From NCBI GenBank assembly GCA_002506105.1, contig DAWU01000048.1, forward strand, positions 1-13,015: DNA of 13,015 nt. Direction: 5' to 3'. This document shows, in pieces, positions 12,938-13,015 of this stretch. The position numbers were made by a program, and so were the translations under genes. Numbering within the stretch: the first letter of the stretch is position 1; each line of letters opens with the position of its first letter. Under the pieces are notes generated by a model that was given only the letters and a program-made list of their open reading frames with translations, did not search any database and was not told the origin of the DNA. Source of the DNA: Methanolinea sp. UBA275. Lineage in GTDB: Archaea; Halobacteriota; Methanomicrobia; Methanomicrobiales; Methanospirillaceae.

Positions 12938-13011
12938 GCCTTTGTGGCTCAGTCCGGTAGAGCGACACCTTGGTAAGGTGTAGGTCGGGGGTTCGATTCC
13001 CCCCAAAGGCT
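12938..13011 (+). tRNA. tRNA-Thr (anticodon GGT)
   Basis: A 74-nt cloverleaf: acceptor GCCTTTG/CAAAGGC with discriminator T, D arm GCTC-AGTCCGGTA-GAGC, anticodon arm ACACC-TTGGTAA-GGTGT with anticodon GGT, variable loop AGGTC, and T arm GGGGG-TTCGATT-CCCCC. No CCA and no intron. It reads ACC and ACT threonine codons. It lies at the window's right edge; nothing visible marks it as an integration site. Confidence 0.96.
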
Positions 13012-13015
13012 CTGG

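Noticed and set aside
12938..13011. tRNA-Thr as an integration site
   Set aside because: The tRNA lies at the window edge with no integrase gene, direct repeat of its 3' end or foreign-looking genes in view.
1..13015. CRISPR array, insertion sequences, prophage or defence system
   Set aside because: No regularly spaced repeats, transposase, integrase, capsid or nuclease motifs were found in any of the plausible genes.

Overview
The window looks like chromosome of a methanogenic archaeon, most likely of the order Methanomicrobiales (Methanoregula/Methanosphaerula/Methanolinea type). That placement is an inference from gene content and signals, not from a database match. The supporting signs are TATA-box promoters about 25 nt from probable start sites, oligo-T terminators, tRNAs without encoded CCA, an archaeal-type ROK kinase, a HypD hydrogenase maturase, a 6-phospho-3-hexuloisomerase-like SIS protein, a PF09826 beta-propeller protein and small Cys-rich proteins. 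I see no phage, insertion sequence, CRISPR array or defence locus.

Layout. 1-378: a DUF1622 membrane protein (minus). 706-2603: a TSUP/TauE-SafE anion exporter and a ROK sugar kinase (plus). 2604-2943: a mostly empty gap with a TATA box and a possible 32-residue membrane peptide. 2944-6496: three minus-strand genes, namely N-formylglutamate amidohydrolase (FGase), a RimJ/RimL-type acetyltransferase and a large extracytoplasmic beta-propeller protein. 6497-6678: a divergent promoter region. 6679-7215: a five-helix LytS-like membrane protein (plus). 7216-7862: a 650-nt gap that contains a run of stem-loops. 7863-8033: a 56-residue zinc-binding-type protein. 8191-8882: a PHI-like isomerase and tRNA-Arg(CCG), both minus. 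8883-9383: a second gap with a possible small RNA. 9384-9689: a 101-residue four-Cys protein. 9867-10895: hypD (minus), divergent from an MscS channel (10940-11989). 12055-12774: a TIM-barrel sugar isomerase/endonuclease IV-like enzyme. 12938-13011: tRNA-Thr(GGT).

Most genes appear to be separately transcribed housekeeping or accessory genes and do not form one pathway. The closest coupling is the acetyltransferase and FGase. They share a reading frame, are separated by a single TAA and have no intervening nucleotide. The conserved FGase N-terminus then begins with CTG where ATG would be expected.

The two observations most worth a second look are that FGase start (CUG initiation, readthrough or an error) and a roughly 200-nt stem-loop cluster at 7385-7584. 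The cluster includes a 100-nt imperfect hairpin with about 31 base pairs, lies behind a TATA-like element and contains no convincing gene, so it is a candidate structured RNA.
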